A DNA stretch of 64,000 bases from Saccharomonospora cyanea NA-134 (GCF_000244975.1 NZ_CM001440.1:2030325-2094324); one strand, 5' to 3'. Positions 38,072 to 47,184 are shown, counted from the first letter of the stretch. Numbers and translations are program-made. The notes: generated from the sequence alone by a model not told the origin.

Positions 38072-38908
38072 TCACACCGCGTCGAGGACGTCCAGCAGGC
38101 GGATCACCTCGGCGGTCATCGCGGCGCGACCCGCGCCGAGGTACTTGCGGGGATCCACCACCTCGGGCCGCTCGGCGAGATAGGCGCGTACCGCGTCGGT
38201 GAACGCGTGGTTGAGGTGCGTGGCGATGTTGATTTTCGTCATGCCCGCCCGCACCGCTGCGGTCAGTGTCTCGTCGGGCACGCCCGACGACCCGTGCAGC
38301 ACCAGCGGCACGTCCAGAGCCTCCCGGAGTTCGGTGATGCGGTCGAGGTCGAGGCTGGCCGTGCGTTCGGTCATCGCGTGCGAGGAGCCCACGGCCACGG
38401 CGAGTGAGTCCACCCCGGTGTCGCGGACGAACGCCACGGCCTCCTTGGGATCGGTCCGCACGCCCGGCGCGTGGACGCCGTCCTTGCCCCCGACCTCGCC
38501 GAGTTCCGCCTCCACCGTGACGCCGACGGCGTGCGCCTCGGCCACGACCTCGGCCGTGTTCGCGACGTTGTCCTCGTAGGGCAGGGCGGAGGCGTCGAAC
38601 ATCACCGACGTGAACCCCAGATCGAGCGCCTCACGGACGAGCGTCCGGTCGTCGGCGTGGTCGAGATGCAGTACGAGCGGCGCCGTGGAGGCCTCGGCGA
38701 CGGCGATCACCGCCTTCGCCAGCGGTGTCAGCGCGCCGTGGTAGCGCACGGCGTTCTGGCTGATCTGGAGCACGATCGTGCGTCCCGCCGCTTCCGCCGC
38801 CGTCGCGTACGACTCCGCGTGTTCGAGCTGGATCACGTTGAACGCCGCCAGCCCACGCCGTTCGGTGTGGGCTCGCCGCAGCGCCGCGTGTGGGGTGACC
38901 AGAGGCAC
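38072..38908 (-). CDS. Class II ketose-bisphosphate aldolase (tagatose/fructose type)
   Basis: The 278-residue zinc aldolase shows the family motifs LAAFNVIQLEHAES, LHLDHADD (catalytic Asp and zinc His), SVMFDASALPYEDN, EAELGEVGGKDG, LVLHGSSGVPDE and MTKINIATHLNHAF. It splits a ketose-1,6-bisphosphate into DHAP and glyceraldehyde-3-phosphate. In the context of a SIS isomerase, ROK kinase and PfkB kinase it is best read as a tagatose-1,6-bisphosphate aldolase of an Aga-like pathway. It is the last gene of the minus-strand sugar operon, 3 bp after the SIS gene. Fructose-1,6-bisphosphate cannot be excluded. Confidence 0.9.
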   Translation of the reverse strand: MPLVTPHAALRRAHTERRGLAAFNVIQLEHAESYATAAEAAGRTIVLQISQNAVRYHGALTPLAKAVIAVAEASTAPLVLHLDHADDRTLVREALDLGFTSVMFDASALPYEDNVANTAEVVAEAHAVGVTVEAELGEVGGKDGVHAPGVRTDPKEAVAFVRDTGVDSLAVAVGSSHAMTERTASLDLDRITELREALDVPLVLHGSSGVPDETLTAAVRAGMTKINIATHLNHAFTDAVRAYLAERPEVVDPRKYLGAGRAAMTAEVIRLLDVLDAV

Positions 38909-38911
38909 TGT

Positions 38912-39796
38912 TCACTCTCCCGACAGGACGATCGAGCGGGTCAGGTTGCGGGGCCGGTCGGGGTCGAGTCCCTTCGACAGCGCGTACTCCACGGCGAACC
39001 GCTGGCAGCGCACCAGCGTGAGCTGCGGGTCCTCGTCGAACCACAGCGCCAGCGCTCCCGTGGCCTCCACCTCGGCCACGAGGCCGTCCGGCCGCTCGCC
39101 GAGGAACACCACGGCCGAGTCGGAGTCGGAGATGGCTTTCGGACCGTGGCGGTAGTCCATGGCCGGGTACGACTCGGTCCAGGCGATGGCCGCCTCACGT
39201 GCCTTGAGCGCGGCCTCGTGGGCGAGCCCGACACTCCAGCCCCGGCCGAGGAACGTGAACTGGGTGCGCTCCAGCAGCGCCTCGGGCACGGGCCAGTGCA
39301 CCACCTCGTCCGCGGCGGCGGCCAGCGACTCGGTGTCGTCACCCAGCCCGGCGCGCAACAGGGTCAGCGCGGAGGTGGCGAACCGGGTCTGCACCACCGA
39401 CCGCTCGTCGGCGAACGGCAACACGACGACGTCGTCGGCGGCACCGCGGCCGGGAGACTCCGGGTCGCCGATCACGGCGAGCGTGCGCACCCGGCCTCGC
39501 AGCGTGCCCAGCAGGTCCAGCACCTCCGTCGTGGTTCCCGACCGCGAGATGGCCACGACGAGGTCGTAGTCACGCTCGACCGGGAACTCGCTCGCCGCGA
39601 AGGCGTCGGTCACGCCGTGTCCGAGGCTCTCCCGGCGCACGGCGTACGCCTGGGCGACGAACCAGCTCGTACCGCAGCCGACGACGGCGACCCGCAGACC
39701 GCGGGCGGGCAGCGGGGCCGAGGCGGCGAGTGCCGCGGCCTGACGCCAGGCGTGGGGCTGACTGGCGATCTCCTCGGAGACGAGGGGAGTGGTCAC
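38912..39796 (-). CDS. SIS-domain sugar isomerase/deaminase (AgaS-like)
   Basis: The 294-residue protein has two SIS domains and no glutaminase domain. Domain 1 has VVGCGTSWFVAQAYAV and AISRSGTTTEVLDLL; domain 2 has FLGRGWSVGLAHEAALK and YRHGPKAISD. These match AgaS, the galactosamine-6-phosphate deaminase/isomerase, and the isomerase half of GlmS. The predicted reaction is galactosamine-6-P to tagatose-6-P plus ammonia. GTG 39796 overlaps the ROK stop (GTGA). Neighbouring aldolase and kinase complete the pathway; the specific sugar is inferred from the GH109 gene in the same operon. Confidence 0.85.
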   Translation of the reverse strand: MTTPLVSEEIASQPHAWRQAAALAASAPLPARGLRVAVVGCGTSWFVAQAYAVRRESLGHGVTDAFAASEFPVERDYDLVVAISRSGTTTEVLDLLGTLRGRVRTLAVIGDPESPGRGAADDVVVLPFADERSVVQTRFATSALTLLRAGLGDDTESLAAAADEVVHWPVPEALLERTQFTFLGRGWSVGLAHEAALKAREAAIAWTESYPAMDYRHGPKAISDSDSAVVFLGERPDGLVAEVEATGALALWFDEDPQLTLVRCQRFAVEYALSKGLDPDRPRNLTRSIVLSGE

Positions 39797-40836
39797 TGTT
39801 CGCTCCTTTGTCGAAACGGGTGGCCTGGGGTGCGGTGAGGGCGCTCGGCAGGTCTTCGCGCCTCGTCCGCGTACGCGGCGACTATCGGGTCGAGGTCGGC
39901 TTCGGCGGCCTGCCAACCGAGGAGCGCCGCGCCCCACGACCCGGCGGACCCACCGAGCGCGGCGGGCACGATCCGCGGGTCGGGGTGCACGGTGAGCCGT
40001 GCGCGGACCTGCTCCCGCAGCGGTGTGAGCAGGGCGTCGCCCGCGTGCACCAGGCCGCCGCCGACGACGACGTGCGCGGCGCCGGTCACCCGGACCAGGT
40101 CGGCGACCAGCGCGGAGAGCACCTCGACGGCGTCGTCCCACACGCGGCGGGCGAGAAGGTCGCCGTCGAGGGCACGGGCGAGGACGTCCCGGGCACCGTC
40201 GACGGCCACACCGGAGGCCGCGGTGTAGCGGCGGGCGATCGCGGCGGCCGAGGCGACGGTCTCGGCGCAGCCGCGCCCGCCGCACACACACGCCTCCCCG
40301 TCGGCGGCGCCACCGTGGCCGATCTCGCCCGCGTAGCCGCCCGAGCTCACCATCCGCCCGTCGAGCAGCAGCGCGGCGGCCAGACCGGTACCCACCGACA
40401 CGTACACCTGGTCCGCCACGCCCCGGCCCGCACCGAGCCGCCACTCCGCCGTCGCTCCGGTGCGCACGTCGTGGCCGAACCCCACCGGCAGGCCGGTGTG
40501 CGCCCGGAGACGCCGCGCCACGGGCAGCTCACGCCATCCGAGGTTCTCCGAGTGCACGCACACCCCCCGCCGCTCGTCGACGGTGCCGGGGACGGCGACA
40601 CCGACGCCCACCGCGGTGTGTGTCGCGGGTATGGCTGCCAGCGCGGCGTCCACCGTGTCCAGCACGCCCCGGAAGGCGCGCTCGGGGCCGTCCGCCGCGC
40701 GCGTGGGGGAGCTGCCCTGCCGGAGCACGCCCGTGTGGTCGGCGACGAGCCACTTGACGAACGTTCCGCCCACGTCGAGGGCGACGACGGCGGGCCGGTG
40801 CGGTGCCGGTGCGCTGGTGTCGAGTGCGTCGGACAC
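39793..40836 (-). CDS. ROK-family sugar kinase
   Basis: The 347-residue protein has the phosphate motif ALDVGGTFVKWLVAD, a VAVPGTVDERRG segment, the catalytic Asp in GFGHDVRTGATAEW (the usual ENDANAA is altered but Asp is kept), the ROK zinc motif GEACVCGGRGCAE, and AHVVVGGGLVHAG. There is no HTH domain, so it is an enzyme, not a repressor. In this operon it probably phosphorylates the imported hexosamine at C6. It starts at GTG 40836, 7 bp after the permease stop, and overlaps the SIS gene. Confidence 0.9.
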   Translation of the reverse strand: MSDALDTSAPAPHRPAVVALDVGGTFVKWLVADHTGVLRQGSSPTRAADGPERAFRGVLDTVDAALAAIPATHTAVGVGVAVPGTVDERRGVCVHSENLGWRELPVARRLRAHTGLPVGFGHDVRTGATAEWRLGAGRGVADQVYVSVGTGLAAALLLDGRMVSSGGYAGEIGHGGAADGEACVCGGRGCAETVASAAAIARRYTAASGVAVDGARDVLARALDGDLLARRVWDDAVEVLSALVADLVRVTGAAHVVVGGGLVHAGDALLTPLREQVRARLTVHPDPRIVPAALGGSAGSWGAALLGWQAAEADLDPIVAAYADEARRPAERPHRTPGHPFRQRSEQ

Positions 40837-40843
40837 GCCCCAC

Positions 40844-41773
40844 CTACTTGACGCTTCCGGCGGTGAGTCCCGCCACGAGTCGTTTCTCGATCCCGGCGAA
40901 CAACAGCACCACCGGCACGATCGCCACGATGGAGACGCCGAACACGTACTGCCACGCCGAGTCGTACTGGCCGACGAACTTGGTGAGCGCCACCGACAGC
41001 GGTTGGTTCTCCGCTGACGTGAGGATCACCAGCGAGGCGGCGAACTCGTTCCACGCGGCGACGAACGTGAAGATGACGGCCGTGACGATGCCGGGCCACA
41101 CGAGCGGCAACGTGACGCGGAAGAACACCGTCCACCGGCTCGCGCCGTCGATCTGCGCGGCCTCGTCGAGTTCCTTCGGGATCGAGGCGAAGAACGAGTG
41201 CATGATCCAGGTGGCGAACGACATGTTGAACGCCGCGTTGATGAGGATCATCGCGAGCCACGTGTCCTGGATGCCCCACGACAGCACCTGCCGGAACAAC
41301 CCGGCGACCAGCACGGCAGGCTGCAGCATCTGGGTGATCAGCACGCAGAACAGGAAGGCCAGCCTGCCGGGGAAACGGAACCGGGCCGTGTAGTACGCGG
41401 CGGGCGTGGCCACCGCCAGTGTCAGCAGCGTGGCGCAGCCCGCGATGACGAGGGTCGAGGTCAGGTTGTCGGGCAGCGGCGTCTCCGGAGTGGACCACAT
41501 GGAGACGTAGTTGTCCGGATGCCACTCCTCCGGCAGGTACGTCGGCGGAACGCGGAGGATCTCGGGCCGCGACTTGAACGAGCCGACGAGCATCACCACG
41601 TAGGGCAGCAGGAAGACCAGCGCGACGACGGCGCCCGCGACCATCCGCAGCGGGGTCGAGCCGCGCGCACCGGGTGCTTCCTGGACCCGCCGGGCGCGCC
41701 GCCGGGACATCCGCCGGGCGGTCGGGGAATCCGGTGCCCCGGCCGGGGCGGTGGTGTCGGCAACAGTGCTCAT
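40844..41773 (-). CDS. Carbohydrate ABC permease, MalG type
   Basis: The 309-residue protein has a basic N-terminus (RRMSRRRARR) and six membrane helices, with the cytoplasmic EAA loop ELDEAAQIDGASRWTVFFRVTLPL that docks the ATPase. It pairs with the MalF-type permease encoded 10 bp upstream and the binding protein before that. No ATPase gene is nearby; such actinobacterial transporters commonly share a multitask MsiK-like ATPase. Predicted substrate is an amino sugar. Confidence 0.94.
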   Translation of the reverse strand: MSTVADTTAPAGAPDSPTARRMSRRRARRVQEAPGARGSTPLRMVAGAVVALVFLLPYVVMLVGSFKSRPEILRVPPTYLPEEWHPDNYVSMWSTPETPLPDNLTSTLVIAGCATLLTLAVATPAAYYTARFRFPGRLAFLFCVLITQMLQPAVLVAGLFRQVLSWGIQDTWLAMILINAAFNMSFATWIMHSFFASIPKELDEAAQIDGASRWTVFFRVTLPLVWPGIVTAVIFTFVAAWNEFAASLVILTSAENQPLSVALTKFVGQYDSAWQYVFGVSIVAIVPVVLLFAGIEKRLVAGLTAGSVK

Positions 41774-41783
41774 TCGTCAGTAC

Positions 41784-42704
41784 TCATTCGTCGATCGCCT
41801 TCAGTGGTTTCACGATCCGCACGTACACCGCGATCACCGCGATCACGATGACGAGGTTGATCACCGCGAGCGCCGAGGCCATGCCGGAGTCACGCATGTC
41901 CTGGAGGATCTTGAACATCAGCGTCGTGGTGGTGTCGGCGTCGTAGCCCGGAAGTCCGCCGGTGACGACGGCGAGGATCGGGAAGTTGTTGTAGACGTTG
42001 ATGATGTTGATGATCGTGGCCACCGCGAGGGCGGGCCGCAGGTGCGGCAACACGATCCGGAAGTACGTCACCCGCGGGGACGCGCCGTCGATCCGGGCCG
42101 CCTCCAGCAGCTCCGGGCTCACCGACTGCAGTCCCGCCAGCAACGTGTAGGTGGTGAAGGGCAACGACACGAAGATCGCGATGCCGATGGCCACGAGGAA
42201 CGCCGACGGCATCGACTTGGTGAACCCGAAGTCCGGCGAGTCGATGACCCCGACGTCGTGGAGGAACTGCTGCACGATGCCGTAGCCGGGTTCGAGACCG
42301 TAGTAGACGACCGTCGTGGTCATCACCACCGATGCCGCCCACGGCACGATCACCGCCAGCCGCACGAACTGCCGTCCCGGAAACGCCTTGTTGAGCAGGT
42401 TCGCCAGCGCCATCGACAGCACGATGGTGACCACGACCACGACCGCCACCCACACCACCGTGCGCAGCAGGACGCCGGACAGGGCGGGCAGGTCGAACAG
42501 CGCCTCGTAGTTCTCGAACCCCGCGCTTCCCCGGTCCTTGCCCGTCTGCGAGATCTCCCGCGTGGAGTTGACGATCATGAGCACCGCCGGGTAGAGGACG
42601 ACCCCGGCGATGAGCAGCAGGCTGGGGCCGATCCACGGCAGTGCCCTCAGCAGATCACGGGCTGATCCGCCGCGGCGTGCGGTGTCGGCTGGTGTGCGTG
42701 GCAT
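41784..42704 (-). CDS. Carbohydrate ABC permease, MalF type
   Basis: The 306-residue membrane protein has six helices (first at about 25-45, PWIGPSLLLIAGVVLYPAVL) and the EAA loop ELLEAARIDGASPRVTYFRIVLP. Its length and the GF-type first loop (NYEALFDLP) fit the MalF/UgpA group without the large periplasmic loop. It lies between the binding-protein and MalG-type genes on the minus strand and would form a heterodimer with the latter. Confidence 0.94.
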   Translation of the reverse strand: MPRTPADTARRGGSARDLLRALPWIGPSLLLIAGVVLYPAVLMIVNSTREISQTGKDRGSAGFENYEALFDLPALSGVLLRTVVWVAVVVVVTIVLSMALANLLNKAFPGRQFVRLAVIVPWAASVVMTTTVVYYGLEPGYGIVQQFLHDVGVIDSPDFGFTKSMPSAFLVAIGIAIFVSLPFTTYTLLAGLQSVSPELLEAARIDGASPRVTYFRIVLPHLRPALAVATIINIINVYNNFPILAVVTGGLPGYDADTTTTLMFKILQDMRDSGMASALAVINLVIVIAVIAVYVRIVKPLKAIDE

Positions 42705-42775
42705 GGACGTTCCCTCTTCGTGGACGCACCGGGCGCGGTCGGCGTCGTTCGCGGACCGCGCCCGGCTCTCGCGCC

Positions 42776-43999
42776 TCAGGCGTTGTCGACCTCGGCTTGG
42801 ATTCCGGCCAGGACCTCTTTCGGGTCCTTACCCGTGGCGATCAGTCCGATCTGCGACTGCATCGCCGCCTGCGTGGTGGCCCACGTCGGGTTGGTGGACG
42901 GGTAGAAGCGCGCGTGCGGCAGCAGGTCGAGGAACGGCTTCATGGCCTCGTTCGTGCTCTGCTCCGCGCCCGACTTGGTGACGGGCAGGAAGCCCTCCGT
43001 CTCGACGAACTTCACGTAGTTCTCGGCCTGGTAGAAGTAGTCGAGGAAGGCGCCGATCTGCTCGGCCTTGTCCTCGTCGTTGCGGAAGGCCATGAGGTGG
43101 TCGGCGACACCGAGCGTCACCTTCTCCCCGTCCTTGGTGGGGATGTCCACGATGGAGTAGTCGAGGTCGGGGTTCTTCTCCTCGATCATGCCCACGATCG
43201 GCGGCAGGCCCATCGCCATGCCGAAGCGCCCCTGGATGAACTGGTCGAGCATCGGGGTGCGTTGCGTGGCCCCGGCATCGGGCTGGGTGAGCCCGTCGTC
43301 GTGGAGCTTCTTCATGAACCGCGCCGCCTCCAGGTTCTGCGGCGTGTCCACGGTGATCTTCTCGGGCGTGCCGTAACCGCCGCCCGCGCCGAGGAACCAG
43401 ATGCCCGCCTCGGCCTGTGACTCCTCCGAACCGAGCGGCAGGCCGTAACCGTACGCGTCGGTGTTGTCGGTGACGGCCTTGGCCGTGTCGTACAGCTCGT
43501 CCCAGGTCGTGGGCGGTTCCTCGACCCCCGCCTGCTCCAGCAGGTCGTTGTTGACGAACAGGGCCCTCGCCGAGGCGATCAGCGGGAACCCGTACTGGGT
43601 GCCGTTCACGGACGCGTTCTCGCGGAACGAGTCCTGGAAGTCGTCGATCGTCTCCTGCGACAGCACCTCCTCGGCCGAGTACAACAGCTCGTCCTCGACG
43701 TAGCCCGCGAACGCGTCGATGCTGAGGATGTCGGGAGCCTCGTTCGACTGCACCCGCGTACGGATGACGTCGTTGATGTTCTCCCAGGACTGCATCTCCA
43801 GGTTCACGGTCACGCCCTTGTTGGCCTTCTCGAACCCGGCGATCACCTCCTCCCACAGCTTCTTGGTGTTGTCCGAGTAGGACGCCGCGAGCATGGTCAG
43901 CTCGACGGTGCCGTCCTCTGCTGAATCACCGCCCGAGCACGCGGCGAGCGTCATGGCGGTCGCCGCGACCAGGGCCGTGGCTCGCGTCCGTCGGGTCAC
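42776..43999 (-). CDS. Sugar-binding lipoprotein of ABC transporter
   Basis: The 407-residue protein starts with a lipoprotein signal peptide (MTRRTRATALVAATAMTLAAC, lipobox LAAC with Cys21). A family-1 solute-binding fold follows: AGFEKANKGVTVNLEMQSWENIND, EAPDILSIDAFAGYVED, GFPLIASARALFVNND, TTWDELYDTAKAV. It would capture the sugar outside the membrane and deliver it to the two permeases encoded next. The 42-bp gap to the upstream secreted protein leaves little room for its own promoter, so it belongs to the same operon. Confidence 0.95.
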   Translation of the reverse strand: MTRRTRATALVAATAMTLAACSGGDSAEDGTVELTMLAASYSDNTKKLWEEVIAGFEKANKGVTVNLEMQSWENINDVIRTRVQSNEAPDILSIDAFAGYVEDELLYSAEEVLSQETIDDFQDSFRENASVNGTQYGFPLIASARALFVNNDLLEQAGVEEPPTTWDELYDTAKAVTDNTDAYGYGLPLGSEESQAEAGIWFLGAGGGYGTPEKITVDTPQNLEAARFMKKLHDDGLTQPDAGATQRTPMLDQFIQGRFGMAMGLPPIVGMIEEKNPDLDYSIVDIPTKDGEKVTLGVADHLMAFRNDEDKAEQIGAFLDYFYQAENYVKFVETEGFLPVTKSGAEQSTNEAMKPFLDLLPHARFYPSTNPTWATTQAAMQSQIGLIATGKDPKEVLAGIQAEVDNA

Positions 44000-44042
44000 G
44001 GCCGTTTCTCCTTCATGTCGGTGTGCTGGTTGTGCCTCACCG

Positions 44043-45071
44043 TCAGGACACGACGGCGAAGTCGAAGACGTGCAGGTGGGTGCTCGACGGCAGCGTCACG
44101 TACGCGACCGTGCGAGTCGGGTCGAGCGGCACGGCGTTCGCGTACACGCGGTAGGCGATTCCGTGGTTGGCGGGACCGTTCGGAGTGTTGCGGTAGTGGG
44201 TCTGGATCACCGGCACGGCCCCGTGCTCGTTCGGGTCGGCGCAGCACCAGTTGGGGAACCCGAGCGGGAGCCTGCTCACCGCGCCGTCGGCGTAGGTGAC
44301 GGTCACCGTGCCCGCCCCGAACCCGGTGGCCGCGCCGAGGAACACCAGTCGCTCACCGGAGGCGTCGACCGCGATCGTGCGCCCGCCCGCCACGTTGTTC
44401 GGGGTGCCCACCGGGACGTCCGGCCAGGTCAGGCTCGCCCCGAACGCGGAGAGGGCGGTGCCCGGTTCGACCCCGGCCTCGGCGAGAGCCTGAGCGGAGT
44501 AGCTGTTGCCGCCGCCGTCGAAGTCGCCGACGGTGGGGTTCGCGTCGTCGGTGACGCCGACGTTGTCATACGCCTCGGCCAGCGACGGGTAGGCGGTTCC
44601 CGTGTGCTGTGTCCGGCTGCCGGTGACCTCACCCGTCGTGCCCTGGGCGCGGTAGGTCGCGGTCGCGGTGAACGTGCGAAGCCGGAAGTCGTCCGTGGGC
44701 TCGGGAACGCGGACGTCGAACGTCGTGGTGGTCTCCTGACCCGGCTTCAGAGAGCCCGGAACCTCGACGGTGGCGGGGTACACGCTCCAGCCGAGTGGGC
44801 CCCGCAGCGACACCTCCAACCGCTGGAGCTTGGTGGTGCCCGTGTTCTCCACGGTCACCGTCACCGGCGAGATGCGCGGACCGTCGAGGTCGATCGCGCC
44901 CACGGTGACGGCTGCGGGAGCGTCGGCGTCCTCCGTCGTCGCCGTCTCTGTCGCCGCTGTCGTCACTGGGGCCGCCGTGGCCGGTGTCGCGCCCACGATC
45001 AGGGTGAGCGCGACACCGGCCGCGAGTGCACCGGCGAGGACACTGGGGGTACGGCGCCTCACCGGCCTCAC
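44043..45071 (-). CDS. Secreted NEW3-domain protein (glycosidase accessory domain)
   Basis: The 342-residue protein has a signal peptide (about residues 1-33, ending ATPATA-AP). The first half is an alpha-galactosidase-associated NEW3 domain (ISPVTVTVENTGTTKLQRLEVSLRGPLGW, LKPGQETTTTFDVRVPE). The second half resembles the C-terminal carbohydrate-binding region seen on actinobacterial glycosidases (DNVGVTDDANPTVGDFDGGGNS, QALAEAG, LPLGFPNWCCADP). No catalytic domain is visible, so it appears to be a free-standing binding module. Its GTG overlaps the stop of the GH109 gene (GTGA), so the two are likely made together and may work on the same polymer outside the cell. Confidence 0.75.
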   Translation of the reverse strand: MRPVRRRTPSVLAGALAAGVALTLIVGATPATAAPVTTAATETATTEDADAPAAVTVGAIDLDGPRISPVTVTVENTGTTKLQRLEVSLRGPLGWSVYPATVEVPGSLKPGQETTTTFDVRVPEPTDDFRLRTFTATATYRAQGTTGEVTGSRTQHTGTAYPSLAEAYDNVGVTDDANPTVGDFDGGGNSYSAQALAEAGVEPGTALSAFGASLTWPDVPVGTPNNVAGGRTIAVDASGERLVFLGAATGFGAGTVTVTYADGAVSRLPLGFPNWCCADPNEHGAVPVIQTHYRNTPNGPANHGIAYRVYANAVPLDPTRTVAYVTLPSSTHLHVFDFAVVS

Positions 45072-46492
45072 CGCCCCTTTCTCGCCACGGCGGGCATGTC
45101 GGTCTCCTCCGAGTCGAGTCCCGGGCGCAGTTCCTGCCAGCGTCCGCGGGTGAAGTCCGGCACCGCCACGGGCCGGCTCCCCTTACGGATCGACTCCGCC
45201 GACAGGGGAACCGACGAGCACCACACCGCCGAGTCGTACACGTCGATGTCCGGCACCAGGCCCGCGCGCATCTGCTGCACGATCCGCCACTGGAGGATGT
45301 AGTCCATGCCGCCGTGGCCGCCGTTGTTCGCGGCGTCGTCACCGACCTTGCGCCACAGCCAGTGGTCGTAGCGGTCGAGGTACGGCTGGGCGTCGGCCCA
45401 CTGGTGTCCGCTGTGGTCCGGCTCCACGTAGATTCGGGTGGGGTAGTCCTCGAACAGGCCCCGCGTGCCCGCGATGCTGTTGATGCGGCTGTAGGGGCGT
45501 GGCGAGCTGACGTCGTGCTCGGCGCGCACCATGCGACCCTTGGCCGTCATCAGCATGCTCGTGGTGCGGTCGCCCTTGACGTAGGTCTCCGTCCACGACG
45601 GATGGTCGGCGGGCATGAACCGCTCACGGTAGTCGGCGAGCCCGAGAGCGGCGGAGCTCGTCGCGGTGAGATAGGTGAACCGGTCACCGCGGTTGACGTC
45701 CATGCACGCGGCGATCGGGGCGAGACCGTGCATGGCGTAGAAGCTCGCGTCGATCCTGGTGTGCCACGCCCGCCGCCAGTCGTCGGGCTCGTAGTAGCCG
45801 CTGAAGAGCAGGTCGCGCAGGTCGTGCAGGTAGCCGCCGTGCCCGTTGGTGAGCTCGCCGAACAGTCCGTCGTGGGCCATGCGCAGGATCGCGAGCTCGT
45901 TGCGCCCGTACGAGCAGTTCTCCATGAGGAACAGGTGGCGCCGCGCGCGTTCCGAGGTGTCGACGAGCTTCCACAGCTCCTTCAGCTCGGTGGCGATCGG
46001 CAGTTCGATACCGACGTGCTTACCGCCCTCGAGCGCGGCCATGCCCTGCCGGAAGTGCCATTCCCACGGCGTGGCGACGTAGACCAGGTCCACCTCGTCG
46101 GACGCGCACAGTTCCTCGTAGGCGTGGTCGCCACCGGTGTACACGGTGGGCCGCAGTCCGGTCTTCGACCGGACGGTGTCGGCGGCCCGGTTCGCGCGGT
46201 CGGGCAGCGTGTCACACACCGCCGTGACGACGGCGCCGGGCACGGCGACCCAGCCGGACAGCATGCCCATGCCACGGTTGCCCAGTCCGATGAGACCGAT
46301 CCGGACCTCGTCGTGGCGCTCGAACGGCACGCCGATCATCGAGCGTTGCCCCGCCGCGCGTGCCGGTGCGGTGGCGGTGCTCGTCTCCGCGTTCGCTGGC
46401 AGCGCGCCACCTGCGGCGAGTGCCCCCGCTGCTCCCGCTGCCAGTCCCATGCTCTGCAAGAACGACCGTCGGCTCGGCCTGGCTTCCACCAT
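45068..46492 (-). CDS. GH109-like glycosidase (Gfo/Idh/MocA fold), Tat-exported
   Basis: The 474-residue protein begins with a Tat signal (RPSRRSFLQSMG then a hydrophobic stretch to ANAET). An NAD-binding Rossmann domain follows (RIGLIGLGNRGMGMLSGW), then the GH109 hallmarks YVATPWEWHFRQGMAALEGGKHV, MENCSYGRNELAILRM, GHGGYLHDLRDLLF and GGHGGMDY. GH109 enzymes are alpha-N-acetylgalactosaminidases that use bound NAD in a transient oxidation step. Export by Tat suits a folded cofactor enzyme. It is the first gene of the operon, behind a TTGACA element, and is followed by the NEW3 protein and ABC genes. GalNAc is therefore the likely product and substrate of the locus. Confidence 0.88.
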   Translation of the reverse strand: MVEARPSRRSFLQSMGLAAGAAGALAAGGALPANAETSTATAPARAAGQRSMIGVPFERHDEVRIGLIGLGNRGMGMLSGWVAVPGAVVTAVCDTLPDRANRAADTVRSKTGLRPTVYTGGDHAYEELCASDEVDLVYVATPWEWHFRQGMAALEGGKHVGIELPIATELKELWKLVDTSERARRHLFLMENCSYGRNELAILRMAHDGLFGELTNGHGGYLHDLRDLLFSGYYEPDDWRRAWHTRIDASFYAMHGLAPIAACMDVNRGDRFTYLTATSSAALGLADYRERFMPADHPSWTETYVKGDRTTSMLMTAKGRMVRAEHDVSSPRPYSRINSIAGTRGLFEDYPTRIYVEPDHSGHQWADAQPYLDRYDHWLWRKVGDDAANNGGHGGMDYILQWRIVQQMRAGLVPDIDVYDSAVWCSSVPLSAESIRKGSRPVAVPDFTRGRWQELRPGLDSEETDMPAVARKGR

Positions 46493-46618
46493 GACTTCTC
46501 CCTGTCGGCGTCGACGTGGTCGGCATCGGTGCGAACCCCGGTGTCGCCGGGTGCGGGAACCGCGGGATGCCGTCTGCTCCGTTGCGTGGCGGCAATCTTT
46601 GCCCTGCCGCCAACAAGC

Positions 46619-46665
46619 TGTCAAGAGTTGATTGGACCGACGCAGTTCCGATCAAAATCAATCAA
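46619..46665 (-). promoter_or_regulatory. Candidate promoter and inverted repeat before the GH109 operon
   Basis: The minus strand carries TTGACA (46624-46619), a good -35 element about 130 bp upstream of the GH109 start, with a weak -10 (AAAGAT) 18 bp further. Just upstream is an inverted pair TTGATTG (46628-46634) and CAATCAA (46659-46665), centres 31 bp apart, within a locally AT-rich stretch. This could be the operator of the DeoR protein encoded nearby. Confidence 0.45.
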
Positions 46666-46908
46666 GACGACATCGTGTCCGCAGATTGTGCACGCGTGTC
46701 CGCACCTGGCGTACAGGCGTTCGCAGTTCCGGTACGGCGAACGGAGCAACGAGCGTCGTCGACCGGCCTACCGGCCCGGACGGCGGGACCACGACCGAGC
46801 GGTGGTAAGCCGCCGAGACCGCCGCGCGTGACTTTCCGTCTCCTCGTGCCGGCGTTGCCCGACGCACCACGAAGCCAGGCGGGATCCGCTCCACGTGACC
46901 GGTTCCGG

Positions 46909-47184
46909 TCAGCCTGGGCGGATGCCGTTCACCGTGATCGTGATGCCGGGAACGCGCGGAACCGGGAGCCGCATCGTGACCGTGCCGTCGGCGGCCGCGA
47001 ACGTGCTCCAGAAGAAGCCGAACGTGCCGTCCGCGCCGATCCGGGCTCCTCGAACGGTCACCTGGGCTCCGCCGAGGTACCCACTTCCGGTGACCGTGAA
47101 CACGATCGGCTCACCGGCACCACTCGTGGGAAGGGCGGTCGCGGGGCCTTCGAGCCGGTCGCGGAGAGGGGCAGTGGTCCTCGG
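46909..47184 (-). pseudogene. Remnant of a secreted beta-sandwich domain
   Basis: The minus-strand frame from the TGA at 47187 to the stop at 46909 encodes about 91 residues, with no start codon until an internal GTG near 47103. The segment VFTVTGSGYLGGAQVTVRGARIG ... TVTMRLPVPRVPGITITVNG has the alternating pattern of an Ig/TIG-like beta-sandwich end, as at the C-terminus of exported proteins. I read it as the tail of a lost secreted protein between the PfkB and GH109 genes. No other gene is seen in the 759-bp gap 46493-47251, apart from the promoter elements at 46619-46665. Confidence 0.4.

Noticed and set aside
45026-46831. Long plus-strand frame opposite GH109
   Set aside because: Antisense shadow of the GH109 gene; no start-site support.
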